Below the pieces are notes generated by a model that was not told where the DNA came from, did no database searches, and was given only the letters and a program-made list of their open reading frames with translations. Position numbers and translations under genes: made by a program. 64,000 nucleotides of DNA, taken from the NCBI RefSeq assembly GCF_008122265.1, contig NZ_CP043042.1, positions 3,410,001 to 3,474,000 of the forward strand, given 5' to 3'. The stretch comes from Marinobacter fonticola. Its GTDB lineage: Bacteria > Pseudomonadota > Gammaproteobacteria > Pseudomonadales > Oleiphilaceae. Shown in pieces: positions 8,071-16,779 of the stretch; the first letter of the stretch is position 1, and each line of letters starts with the position of its first letter.

Positions 8071-9594
8071 TTAGGGTGCGCTCAATGTCAGACGCTCGAA
8101 CTGGTCGAGGTCGCGGGAGAAAGCCTCATGGGCATCGAAGACGAGCTGGCGCAGTTCTTCGGAGACGGCTTCGTCGGGAATAACCCGATCGTTGACGATG
8201 CCCATGCCGATGCGCACCAAAAAATTGTCGAGCCCTTCGAAGGTGCCCTCCAGGCTAAGTTGGGCCGCCTTGCCGGATTGCGGTCGGCTCACCTCGGCGG
8301 ACGCGGTAATGCCCCGGCCTCCGTTGCCTTCACAGGCGACGGTGAGGAAATCCACCACCAGCTCGTCGATATGGCGCGGTAGAAAAATATTGATGAAATC
8401 CGCCGGCACCAGCCCTAGCGCGCGGCCGCCCACCTGAACCTTCGGAATGCGAGTAACGGCGGCTTCGAATCGAGCGCCGGTCGGCGTCGGCCTATAGCGG
8501 ATCTCCGCATCCATATCGGACACCCGGGCAATAATGCCCAGGATATCCATACGGGTATCGATGTGCGCGACCAGATCGTGAGCTATCCGCGGATCAAACG
8601 GAGGAACATCAAGCACCGGCTGTCCGCCGCGGGTAGGGACCAGTTGCCCGCGGTGCAGGGTCATCGTTAGCTGGCCACGCAGGGTTTCGGTATCGATCGT
8701 CAGGGCTAGCAGGCGACCGTAACGGTCGTGAAGATCCAGTTGCATGTGTAGCAGCGAGTCGAGCCGGTCCAGATGGCTGGCCAGCGTTGGATAGGCATGG
8801 CGCAACTTCTCCGGATCGATGACGAAGGACGCTTCGATACTGCGATAGGTGCCATCCAGCACCGGCGCCGTCAGCAAGTTCTCGACTTCGCCAACACTGG
8901 CCAGCAAGGTCCAGATATCGGGGAAAGCGGCCCAGAGTGGCGCCAGGGATTCGACTTCGGTGGTTGTCAGGGCCGGATTCATGGCGTGTACGTGACGCCT
9001 GAAATCATTCGCATCGGCAGACGTATCGCGCGCGAAAACCGCATCGCACTGGCCCATCAGTCGCAAGGCTTCCTCGGTGGATTGCAGCATAGAGGGCCAG
9101 GTCAGGTCGCCAAGACCCAGTTCGACCTCGCCGTTCAGCAGGTAATGGGTGGTCTTCGGCTGTTCGATTTCCTGCGCCCGGATACGGGCCTCGAATTCGC
9201 CCAGGGCCGGCACCGGTGCCTGCAAGCCCAGCGGAGCCGGTCCCACGCGATAGCGGTCGTCGGTTGCCTGACCGTAAACTTGCATGGTGCGCCAATCGTC
9301 GTCCCGCTCCGGTAGCAGGCGATAGAAACGGTCGAGATCAAAGCTTTCCAGCGACGCCCAAAGCTCGTCAATAAACTGCTGGGTTTCGGGGTGGATGTCG
9401 GTATGCGCCATAACCAGCCGCTGGAGACCGACGTATTCGCGCAACCGGGCGACGGCCAGCGCAGGATCGCCCTGCCCCGCCAGCGTTACCGGCGGCTGCC
9501 AGGCTCGCTTAATCACCTCGACCGCCACCGCTTGTACCGCGCCGGGCATGACAACGGCGGCCCAGAGTAGCCACCGGAAGAAGAGTCGTGACAT
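8071..9594 (-). CDS. Exported protein of unknown function
   Basis: A ~507-residue protein, not recognised. From the Met at 9594 it begins with a clear signal sequence (MSRLFFRWLLWAAVVMPGAVQA), so export to the periplasm or outer membrane is likely. The mature part is soluble, rich in Leu, Asp and Arg, with no membrane helix or repeat. It has the look of a lipid-binding or scaffold protein but no motif I can name. An alternative start at 9678 would add 28 residues made only of repeats of the type ISREA(A/T); these come from an 18-bp DNA tandem tract and would bury the signal peptide, so the later start is preferred. The gene stands alone between the symporter (convergent) and a 480-bp gap. Confidence 0.65.
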   Translation of the reverse strand: MSRLFFRWLLWAAVVMPGAVQAVAVEVIKRAWQPPVTLAGQGDPALAVARLREYVGLQRLVMAHTDIHPETQQFIDELWASLESFDLDRFYRLLPERDDDWRTMQVYGQATDDRYRVGPAPLGLQAPVPALGEFEARIRAQEIEQPKTTHYLLNGEVELGLGDLTWPSMLQSTEEALRLMGQCDAVFARDTSADANDFRRHVHAMNPALTTTEVESLAPLWAAFPDIWTLLASVGEVENLLTAPVLDGTYRSIEASFVIDPEKLRHAYPTLASHLDRLDSLLHMQLDLHDRYGRLLALTIDTETLRGQLTMTLHRGQLVPTRGGQPVLDVPPFDPRIAHDLVAHIDTRMDILGIIARVSDMDAEIRYRPTPTGARFEAAVTRIPKVQVGGRALGLVPADFINIFLPRHIDELVVDFLTVACEGNGGRGITASAEVSRPQSGKAAQLSLEGTFEGLDNFLVRIGMGIVNDRVIPDEAVSEELRQLVFDAHEAFSRDLDQFERLTLSAP

Positions 9595-9676
9595 AGCCGC
9601 TTCTCTTGAAATAGTCGCTTCTCTTGAAATAGCCGCTTCCCTTAAAGTAGGCGCTTCCCGTGAGATAGGCGCTTCC
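9593..9676 (-). repeat. 18-bp tandem repeats at the start of the exported-protein gene
   Basis: Four full copies and one partial copy of an 18-bp unit: ATAGCCGCTTCTCTTGAA, the same with one T, ATAGCCGCTTCCCTTAAA, GTAGGCGCTTCCCGTGAG and ATAGGCGCTTCC. The preferred ATG start overlaps the last copy. Being a multiple of three, the unit keeps a frame open (ISREA repeats). The reverse-strand core GAAGCGGCTAT is shared with the repeats at 7916 and 16715. Confidence 0.88.
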
Positions 9677-9679
9677 ATC

Positions 9680-10162
9680 GTTGTTGTTTCCAGCGCACCG
9701 GTATTTTCCGATGGACCGAGTATAAGCGGCCGGTGCTAAGGAGACGTTGACGCGACGCTCAAAAGTCTCGCCAATAGGACCTATGCCTGGGCGTAGCAGT
9801 CTACACCGGTTAGGACCCGCCATAAGACTCATGGGAAGCCCCGGCGGCCACAAGAGGTGACGGCCATGGGATGCAAGTGAGCGAAGCCCCAACGCCGTGG
9901 CTCCCGCAACAGCGAGCGGCAGATTAAACTCGCTCATAAGCTCGGCCTCCGTGCAGCTATATTGGCGGCAAAGCGAAGCCGGGGCTTCGCAGCCAGGCGC
10001 CGTGTCGACGGCGCCGACTGCTTTCAGTTTTTATCAGCTGGGGCGAGGTTTAAAGGGGTAGCATATTAAGGACGTGTAACGCGTGTTCGTGTAGCGCCGG
10101 TTTAGGGACACGAGTGCACTAGTGTGCCGTGCGGTTAATTCGCTGATCTACTGCGCGACACA
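9680..10162. other. Gene-poor stretch with two GC-rich hairpins
   Basis: No convincing gene. Two adjacent inverted repeats stand out: GCGAAGCC / GGCTTCGC at 9973-9990 and GGCGCCGT / ACGGCGCC around the tetraloop GTCG at 9996-10015, followed at 10027 by a short T run. They could be a terminator or part of a small RNA; nothing else supports a call. Confidence 0.45.
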
Positions 10163-10828
10163 CTAACTGGCAGCGCCGAACACCCGTTCAAGAAAACCTA
10201 CGGAACGAACACCGGGCACCGGCAGGTCGTTCACTTCTTCCATCGCCCGGCGCCAGAACCGGTCGGGGCTATCCAGGCTCGCGGCCTTTTCCCGCTCGTC
10301 CTTACTGAAGGAGTTGTGCGGGCCATTCAGATCCAGGGCCACCAGTTCCTTAACCCAGAGGTAAATCGCCGAGCGGATCATGCGTATCAAGTCGGAGTAA
10401 GTTTCACGGCTGATCGAGAGTGCCAGGTCGGCCTTAAGGTTAATGTGCTGCTGAAGCTCGGCCATGACATCGTCGGGAAATTTGACCTGATGTCCGCCAC
10501 CTTTCTTGCAGTTGAGGCAGGTTCTCTCCAGGCCTTTCACACCGTCGAAGGTGTCGATATGGCCGTATTCCTGGGTCTGCCGCTGGTCGATGGGCGCCTG
10601 AATCCAACCGTACTGAGGCGAACGCGCTACGATGTGGCCGGCGAGATGCACCCGGTAAGGCGGCAGGGGGCCGCCTTCGGCATAACCGTCGAACTCGCTC
10701 CGCAACCAAGCGGCCATAGCCCGGTGCCGGAACATCATTGCTAGGGTAATCGCCGCAGGCATGATGTCGGCCAGCCCGTCGCTGGCATCCAGGAGTCTCT
10801 CCTCGAGATCGTCGACCGGTGATTCCAT
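10163..10828 (-). CDS. AbiTii-like protein (putative phage-defence)
   Basis: A 221-residue cytoplasmic protein. The first ~90 residues match the pattern of the AbiTii domain: helix with LxDASDGLADIMPAAITLAMM, then AWLRSEFDGYAEGGPLPPYR and a YGWIQAPI segment. That domain occurs in abortive-infection and other defence proteins of unknown mechanism. The middle has CLNCKKGGGH, a single CxxC pair followed by His, possibly metal-binding. The C-terminal ~100 residues are helical and unassigned. The gene stands alone, with a 210-bp gap before it and a 480-bp gap after it, so it is not part of an obvious defence island. Identification is from pattern memory only. Confidence 0.6.
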   Translation of the reverse strand: MESPVDDLEERLLDASDGLADIMPAAITLAMMFRHRAMAAWLRSEFDGYAEGGPLPPYRVHLAGHIVARSPQYGWIQAPIDQRQTQEYGHIDTFDGVKGLERTCLNCKKGGGHQVKFPDDVMAELQQHINLKADLALSISRETYSDLIRMIRSAIYLWVKELVALDLNGPHNSFSKDEREKAASLDSPDRFWRRAMEEVNDLPVPGVRSVGFLERVFGAAS

Positions 10829-11039
10829 CCGTGTGTCTCCTTTGCGGGTATCGATGCGCCTGAGATGTCTGAGAACCAGGGCATCGACTTATTGTTGTTG
10901 AACCCGACTCCAGTGCTCAATCGGAGCCTATGGTTAAAAAGTAGGCAAAAGAGACGACACCATCCGTTGTAGATTCGTTGCCATTCGTTACTGAAGGTAA
11001 TGACAGAGCGTCTTTACACAGACATACGGGAACGCAGCT

Positions 11040-11804
11040 CTACGGGTCGAACGCGCCGCTCAGCAATTGCCCGGCACCGGGAATATACGTTGATAACTTC
11101 AAGGCCCGCAGCATCTGAAAGGTGGTACAGGTCGCCGCCGAGACCACAGGTACGCCCAGCCGTTCTTCGACACCGGCAATCGCGCCCAATGACGGCATCT
11201 GCACACAGGCTGAAAGGACGACTGCGTCCGCGCCATCCCATTTGAGACGGTCGACAATATCATTCAGTAGCATGGGATCGCGCCGTCCGACTTCGAGGTT
11301 ATCGGGAATGTTCAAGGAAATGCTGTCGACCACGCGAATGCCTTCGGCCTCGATGTAGTCTGTAACCATTTGGGTCAGCGGCTGCATGTAGGGCGTGATC
11401 ACCGCAACTTTACCCGCGCCCAGGGTTTTAAGGCTTTCGGTCAAGGCGCCAGCGCTGGTGACCACCGGCGCAGCATGTCCGTTGTCCACCGTGACCTGAT
11501 GCAGGCGCTGAGCGGATTCGCGATGATACCCATGACCTCGGCTCATGATGGCAACCAGGCAGGCATAACCGAGCACGTCCACATCGGCATCGGAAAGCTC
11601 CAGGGCGCAGCGGTTCGACTCGTCGTCCATGGCTGCCAGCTCTTCCCGCGTCACCTTCTGCATGCGCATGCGGCTGGAGTGAAAAGTAAAGCGCTCCGGA
11701 GCCACCGCCTCCCGGGCCCGCAGCAGGGCCGGGATTTCGGTTTCCATGGTGGTATTGGAACTGGGCACGATCTGCCCAATGCGATAAGCGGTTGGCATAG
11801 CCAT
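11040..11804 (-). CDS. Maleate isomerase / Asp-Glu racemase superfamily protein
   Basis: A 254-residue enzyme of the Asp/Glu racemase superfamily. The opening RIGQIVPSSNTTMETEIP and FHSSRMRMQKVT is the maleate cis-trans isomerase signature. The two catalytic cysteines expected in that family are present: YACLVAIMSRG near residue 80 and VLSACVQMPS near 200. In the nicotinate pathway, such enzymes turn maleate into fumarate. Here the gene ends an operon for malonate uptake and breakdown, 19 bp after matB, so a malonate-related substrate (for example a substituted malonate or maleate imported by the same TRAP system) is possible. Arylmalonate decarboxylase is a structural relative but uses one cysteine. 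The function in this pathway is inference. Confidence 0.75.
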   Translation of the reverse strand: MAMPTAYRIGQIVPSSNTTMETEIPALLRAREAVAPERFTFHSSRMRMQKVTREELAAMDDESNRCALELSDADVDVLGYACLVAIMSRGHGYHRESAQRLHQVTVDNGHAAPVVTSAGALTESLKTLGAGKVAVITPYMQPLTQMVTDYIEAEGIRVVDSISLNIPDNLEVGRRDPMLLNDIVDRLKWDGADAVVLSACVQMPSLGAIAGVEERLGVPVVSAATCTTFQMLRALKLSTYIPGAGQLLSGAFDP

Positions 11805-11823
11805 CCTCTCCCTTGCTGACCCG

Positions 11824-13347
11824 TCAGGTTTTGTCGTAGATGGACTTGTAAGTCTCGCGTAACTGGTTCTTCTGCACCTTGCCCATGGTGTTGCGCGGCA
11901 AGGTGTCGACGAAGAACACCCGTTTGGGCTGCTTGTACTTGGCCAGGCGATCCTTCAGTGCGGCAAGCACTTCGGCCTCCGTGATTGTGGCGCCTGACTT
12001 GAGAACTACCAAGGCGGTGACGCCTTCGCCGAAGTCCGGATGGGGCACGCCAATGACGGCGGACTCATCCACTACGTCCATTTCGTCGATCACCTGCTCC
12101 ACTTCCTTGGGATAGACGTTGAAGCCGCCTGAGATCACGAGGTCCTTGTCACGGCCAACGATCTGCACGTAGCCGTTCTCGTCGAGCTGGGCCAAGTCGC
12201 CAGTGACGAAGAAACCATCGTCCAGCAACTCTTCCTTCGTCTTCTCCGGCATGCGCCAGTAGCCTTTGAACACGTTGGGACCGCGCACTTCCAGCATACC
12301 GATATCGCCTTCCGGCACCGGCTGGTGGGTTTCGGCATCGGTGATGCGAATCTCGACGCCCGGTAGCGGCTTGCCGACGGTACCAGCTATCCGGGCACCA
12401 TCGTACGGGTTGGACGTATTCATATTGGTCTCGGTCATACCGTAGCGCTCAAGGATGGCGTGACCGGTACGTTCCTCAAAAGCCTTATGAGTATCCGCCG
12501 TCAGCGGTGCCGAGCCTGAGGTGAACAGGCGCATGTTGCGGGTTAATTCTTTGTTGAGGCGGTCGTCCTGCAGCAGCCGTGTATAGAAAGTAGGCACGCC
12601 CATCATCGTGGTGCCCTCGGGCAGAGCGTCTATCAGCGCATCCAGATCGAACTTGGGCAGGAAATACAGGCTGGCGCCGGACATCAGCACCACGTTGCAG
12701 GCCACAAACAAGCCATGGGTGTGGAAGATCGGCAAGGCATGGATCAATCGGTCGGCGGCGGTAAAGCGCCAGGCCTCGGTCAGGGACTGCGCGTTGGAGC
12801 CCAGATTGCCATGGGTCAGCATCGCCCCCTTGGAGCGACCGGTGGTACCGGAGGTATAGAGGATAGCAGCCAGATCGTCCCTGCCGCAGACTTCCACCGA
12901 TTCGAACGGATCGGCCACCTTCGCCAAATCCATCAGGCTGCCGTCTCCGCCGGTTCCGAGGGTCTCCACGTTGGAGCAATTCGTTTCGTCGCCGATGGAT
13001 CGCGCTTCGGCAAAAGCCGCCGGACGGCAGACAAACAACGCCGGTTCCGCATCCCCCAGGAAATAGCCGATCTCGGCGGTGGTGTAGCCGGTGTTGAGCG
13101 GGAGGTAGACGCCGCCCATGCGCAGACAGGCCAGGTAGAGGATGATCGCCTCGGGACTTTTGTCCACCTGCACCGCCACACGATCTCCGGGCTTGACGTT
13201 CAGACCCTTCAACGCGCCGGCCAACCGGGCGCTCAGAGCCAGGGCATCGGTGTAGCTGTAGCGGCGCCCGTCGGGAGTGACGATAAAGTCCTTGTCCGCC
13301 TGGGCACCCATCCGCTGGGCGAAGGTTTCAAACAGGTTGTCAGTCAT
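11824..13347 (-). CDS. matB: Malonyl-CoA synthetase MatB
   Basis: A 507-residue acyl-adenylate-forming enzyme. It contains the P-loop-like AILYTSGTTGRSKGAMLTH near residue 155, the substrate region HTHGLFVACN, the core motif GYWRMPEKT and VTGDLAQLDENGYVQIVGR, and the C-terminal PRNTMGKVQKNQLR with the catalytic Lys. Family and context identify it as MatB, which activates malonate to malonyl-CoA using ATP. It overlaps matA by four bases (ATGA at 13344), so the two are translationally coupled: MatB makes malonyl-CoA and MatA decarboxylates it to acetyl-CoA. It is followed by the maleate-isomerase-like gene. Length is normal and no motif is damaged. Confidence 0.93.
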   Translation of the reverse strand: MTDNLFETFAQRMGAQADKDFIVTPDGRRYSYTDALALSARLAGALKGLNVKPGDRVAVQVDKSPEAIILYLACLRMGGVYLPLNTGYTTAEIGYFLGDAEPALFVCRPAAFAEARSIGDETNCSNVETLGTGGDGSLMDLAKVADPFESVEVCGRDDLAAILYTSGTTGRSKGAMLTHGNLGSNAQSLTEAWRFTAADRLIHALPIFHTHGLFVACNVVLMSGASLYFLPKFDLDALIDALPEGTTMMGVPTFYTRLLQDDRLNKELTRNMRLFTSGSAPLTADTHKAFEERTGHAILERYGMTETNMNTSNPYDGARIAGTVGKPLPGVEIRITDAETHQPVPEGDIGMLEVRGPNVFKGYWRMPEKTKEELLDDGFFVTGDLAQLDENGYVQIVGRDKDLVISGGFNVYPKEVEQVIDEMDVVDESAVIGVPHPDFGEGVTALVVLKSGATITEAEVLAALKDRLAKYKQPKRVFFVDTLPRNTMGKVQKNQLRETYKSIYDKT

Positions 13348-14723
13348 TTTCCGGTGTCTCCCTTAAGCAGTTTGCGGCCCCGCCGGCTGAGATCGCGGAC
13401 GCTGGAGGAACAGACTATCGTGTGGTCGGTGATGTATTGCTCGTGATTGCGCTCGATGGCGTCGATCACGTATAGGTAATTAACCATCAGTCCGGTGGAT
13501 TGCTGTATCCCTTGTTCTGATATATCTCCCTGCCAATTGATGCGATGCAGCTCGGCGCCGTTGCCCAGATGGAAACGGGCCACGGGATTCAGCGGCTGGC
13601 CATCACGATTCTTCTCTTTAAGTAAATAGCGGGCGGCCAGGGGACGGATCACTGCATTAAGCCGTTCTGACTGCTCGGGATCCGCCGGCCATTCTGGGTT
13701 TTTCAGTAGCTGGAGCGTGGCCAGTGCCTCCGGCTCCAGTCCCACTTTGTCCGGCTGCTGGACAGTTTCCTCAAGATAAGTCGACTCAAGCCATTTGCGG
13801 AAGCCGGGCATGGGCGAGAGGGTGACGAAGTTCTTCAGCTTGGGCAGTTCCTGCTTGAGTTCCTGCACGACCTGCTTGATCAGGAAGTTGCCGAAAGAAA
13901 TTCCCCGCAGCCCAACCTGGCAGTTGCTGATGCCGAAGAAGGCCGCGGTATCTGCCGCTTCCGGGTCCTCGATATCGTAGCTGCCTGCGTCCAGAATCGG
14001 TTGGATCTGTTCCGGTAGGCCACGGGTCAGCGCCACTTCCACAAAGATCAACGGTTCGTCGCCGATGGCGGGATGGAAGAAGGCAAAGCAACGTCGGTCG
14101 CGGTTATCCAGGCGACGGCGCAGGTCATCCCAGTCACGGATTTTGTGCACCGCCTCGTAACGGATAATGCGCTCAAGAATAGCCGCTGGCGTATTCCAGT
14201 CGATACGCTTGACCACCAGAAAGCCGCGATTGAACCAGGACGCAAACAGGTGCGTGAAATCGGCATTGATTGCCTCGAAGTCTTTATGGCTGCGCATGAG
14301 TCGCAGCAGGTCTTCGCGCATGCGGACCAGTTCGTACGTGCCGCCGGTCGACAGGTTCAACCGCCTCAGCAGTTCCTGACGGCGCGGTTCACAGACGTCG
14401 AACAGGCGCTGTAGCGCGGCGTTCTCCCGGCCCTTCCGATAAGCGGCATAGGCGTGATCAATTTCTCGCGGATCGGCGGAGAAATCCTTGGCCAGCCGTT
14501 CGAAGAAACGGGTCTTGCTGTCGTCGTCGAGGCGCGCATAGATTTCCAGCGCATGGCTCGCGTGACTGATGCTTGAGGCCTCGCCATCACTTTTCAGCAA
14601 CGCCTGGCAAGCCTCCAGCAGGTGGTTGTGGTCAACCACCAGGCCGTTACCCGTGCGCCGTCGCAGTAAGGCTTCGCGCTGGGTTATGTTGCTGAACAAT
14701 TCCTGCAGAAAACTCATGTTCAT
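13344..14723 (-). CDS. matA: Malonyl-CoA decarboxylase MatA
   Basis: A 459-residue malonyl-CoA decarboxylase. The family blocks are all seen: GISFGNFLIKQVVQELKQ and TLSPMPGFRKWL in the catalytic domain, and near the C-terminus FHLGNGAELHRINW and STGLMVNYLYVID with the conserved NHEQY. The N-terminal ~150 residues form the helical oligomerisation domain. The enzyme releases CO2 from malonyl-CoA to give acetyl-CoA, allowing malonate to feed central metabolism. It lies 28 bp after dctM and overlaps matB by four bases. Expression should follow the operon promoter upstream of dctP, under the divergent GntR regulator. Confidence 0.93.
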   Translation of the reverse strand: MNMSFLQELFSNITQREALLRRRTGNGLVVDHNHLLEACQALLKSDGEASSISHASHALEIYARLDDDSKTRFFERLAKDFSADPREIDHAYAAYRKGRENAALQRLFDVCEPRRQELLRRLNLSTGGTYELVRMREDLLRLMRSHKDFEAINADFTHLFASWFNRGFLVVKRIDWNTPAAILERIIRYEAVHKIRDWDDLRRRLDNRDRRCFAFFHPAIGDEPLIFVEVALTRGLPEQIQPILDAGSYDIEDPEAADTAAFFGISNCQVGLRGISFGNFLIKQVVQELKQELPKLKNFVTLSPMPGFRKWLESTYLEETVQQPDKVGLEPEALATLQLLKNPEWPADPEQSERLNAVIRPLAARYLLKEKNRDGQPLNPVARFHLGNGAELHRINWQGDISEQGIQQSTGLMVNYLYVIDAIERNHEQYITDHTIVCSSSVRDLSRRGRKLLKGDTGK

Positions 14724-14751
14724 GGTCGGGTCCTGTCGCTCGTTAACGGGT

Positions 14752-16089
14752 TCAGCCGGAGGGATTCATCAGCACGTCGGGCAGCCAAGTGGCAATTTCC
14801 GGGAAGAAACAGAGAATGACGATACCTAACACCATGCACAGCGCGTATGGCAGGCTGCCCATCAGGATATCGCGCAGATCGATATCCGGTGTGATGCCCT
14901 TGATGATGAACAGGTTCAGGCCTACCGGCGGCGTGATCAGTCCGATTTCCAGGTTGATGGTCAGAATCACCGCGAACCAGTAGGGATCGAAGTTCGCCGC
15001 CAGTACGATGGGCAATAGGATCGGTGCAGTCATGACGATCACCGCCACCGGCGGCAGGAAGAAGCCGGCTACCAGCAGAAACAAGTTGATCGCGCCCATC
15101 AGCGCCCAGCGATTCACTTCCAGTGCGGCAATCGCCTCAGCAAGCGTCTGGGTGATATACATGGACGATAGGGCAAAGGCGAAGATCTCTGCCGCGGCGA
15201 TGATCAGCATGATCATCACACTTTCCCGCAGAGCGTCGCGCATGACCGTTTTCAGGGGCTTGAACTGCCACATGCGGTAGACAATGATCGCCAGCGCGAT
15301 ACAGAAGAAAGCACCGACACCTGCCGCTTCCGAGGGTGTGGCCACACCGCCATACAGCGCGAAAAGGATCGCGAAGACCACCACCAGAAAAGGCACCACT
15401 CGCATCAAGGCGCGCATGTTGCCCTCGACGTTCTCCTTCACCTGGTTGGCAACCTGCATGAGCGGGCTGGGCGTGTCGTAACCGCCGGCCAGCTTACAGG
15501 CAATCAACGTCCAGAGCATGAACAGGGCCGCCAGCATCACCCCCGGCAGAGCACCGGCGATAAACAACCGGCCGATAGAGGTCTCGGTGGAAATGCCATA
15601 GACGATCATGGTGACCGACGGCGGAATCAGGATGCCCAGGGTTCCGCCGGCCGCAATGCAGCCCGCAGCCACGCCATCCGGGTAACCGCGTTTGCGCATT
15701 TCGGGTATGCCCAGCTTGCCGATAGCCGCACAGGTCGCGGGAGAGGAACCGGACAAGGCCGCGAACACCGAGCAGGCGGCGATATTGGAAATCGCCAGTC
15801 CACCGGGCAGCCGACCCATCCATAGGTCCAGCGACCGGTAGAGATCCCTACCGGTCGGGGATGAGGCCACCGCAGCGCCCATCAGTATGAACATCGGGAT
15901 CGCCACGAAGCCGAAGGAGGCGATACTACCGAAGAAGGTCTCACCGAAGTAAGTCAGCTCGACCATACCGCGATTGAGCACCAATGCGACGATGGAAACA
16001 CCGCCCAGCGCAAAGGCAATGGGCACACCGATGGCCATGAGGAGAACCAGCGCAATAAGTACCAAGATGCCGCTCGTTACAGGATCCAT
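14752..16089 (-). CDS. dctM: TRAP transporter large permease (DctM family)
   Basis: A 445-residue membrane protein with about twelve hydrophobic segments. Typical DctM blocks include GVPIAFALGGVSIV at the N-terminus, FVAIPMFILMGAAVAS, CSVFAALSGSSPATCAAIG, GTLGILIPPSVTMIVYG and NLEIGLITPPVGLNLFI. With DctQ it forms the Na+-driven permease that takes solute from the DctP binding protein. It begins one base after dctQ. The genes that follow (matA, matB) make malonate or a close dicarboxylate the likely substrate, as in malonate-linked TRAP systems. Confidence 0.94.
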   Translation of the reverse strand: MDPVTSGILVLIALVLLMAIGVPIAFALGGVSIVALVLNRGMVELTYFGETFFGSIASFGFVAIPMFILMGAAVASSPTGRDLYRSLDLWMGRLPGGLAISNIAACSVFAALSGSSPATCAAIGKLGIPEMRKRGYPDGVAAGCIAAGGTLGILIPPSVTMIVYGISTETSIGRLFIAGALPGVMLAALFMLWTLIACKLAGGYDTPSPLMQVANQVKENVEGNMRALMRVVPFLVVVFAILFALYGGVATPSEAAGVGAFFCIALAIIVYRMWQFKPLKTVMRDALRESVMIMLIIAAAEIFAFALSSMYITQTLAEAIAALEVNRWALMGAINLFLLVAGFFLPPVAVIVMTAPILLPIVLAANFDPYWFAVILTINLEIGLITPPVGLNLFIIKGITPDIDLRDILMGSLPYALCMVLGIVILCFFPEIATWLPDVLMNPSG

Positions 16090-16090
16090 A

Positions 16091-16612
16091 TCAACGGGCC
16101 TCCCGAATCAGTTCAGCAACGTACTGCAGCGACAGTAAGGTCGAGCCGACTGCCATGGGGACAACGGCCGGCCACAGCGGCGGGTTCCAGACCGTGCCGG
16201 TGGTCCAACCCATGGTGTAGGCCTCGTGCATATAGACCCAAGCACCGTAGGTCAGCGCAGCACAGAATGCCAAACCACATAGGGACGCGACGAAATTCAT
16301 GATTTTGCGCGGCGTATTGCTCAACGCATCGGGCAGTATAGTGACGGCCACATGGCCATTGGTGAGGAGGACATAAGGAGCACCCAGCAGCATGGCGCCA
16401 CTGATGGCGTAGGTGGTGAATTCAGTCTGCCAGGTGGTGCTTTCACCCATCGCATAGCGCACAAACACCATGTGGCAGACGGCAAGCACACCGAAGCATA
16501 GTAGAAGGCCAGCGATGACACCGGTGGCGACAGACAATGCGTCCATAACGCGGACGTAGGCCCCGGTAACGCCGGATAAAGCGGGAGCGGGACGGCTCAG
16601 GGAATTGGACAT
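16091..16612 (-). CDS. dctQ: TRAP transporter small permease (DctQ family)
   Basis: A 173-residue protein with four transmembrane segments, as expected for DctQ. It has the family pattern FVRYAMGESTTWQTEFTTY after the second segment and GHVAVTILPDALS. It associates with DctM. It starts 163 bp downstream of the dctP stop; this gap holds a 13-bp degenerate tandem repeat tract, which is odd inside an operon and could affect the relative yield of binding protein and permease. Confidence 0.92.
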   Translation of the reverse strand: MSNSLSRPAPALSGVTGAYVRVMDALSVATGVIAGLLLCFGVLAVCHMVFVRYAMGESTTWQTEFTTYAISGAMLLGAPYVLLTNGHVAVTILPDALSNTPRKIMNFVASLCGLAFCAALTYGAWVYMHEAYTMGWTTGTVWNPPLWPAVVPMAVGSTLLSLQYVAELIREAR

Positions 16613-16714
16613 GGTACCCTCAACTCGATGGCAGCGGTCGGCTGCCCCGCAGGCGCGAGGCGGCCGGGATCAGTTGGCACTTCCCGGAAGTTCCTGCCTG
16701 GAGCTTCCGACAAA

Positions 16715-16779
16715 CAGGAGCGCCTATCGGAAGTACCTACAAGAGGTACCCACAGGAAGTGCCTACCGGAAGCGTCTAT
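16715..16779. repeat. 13-bp degenerate tandem repeats at the dctP stop codon
   Basis: Five adjacent 13-bp units: CAGGAGCGCCTAT, CGGAAGTACCTAC, AAGAGGTACCCAC, AGGAAGTGCCTAC and CGGAAGCGTCTAT; similar but weaker copies extend back to about 16685. The dctP stop (16776-16778 on the minus strand) is inside the last unit. The core GAAGCGnCTAT is shared with the tracts at 7916 and 9593. Confidence 0.8.
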
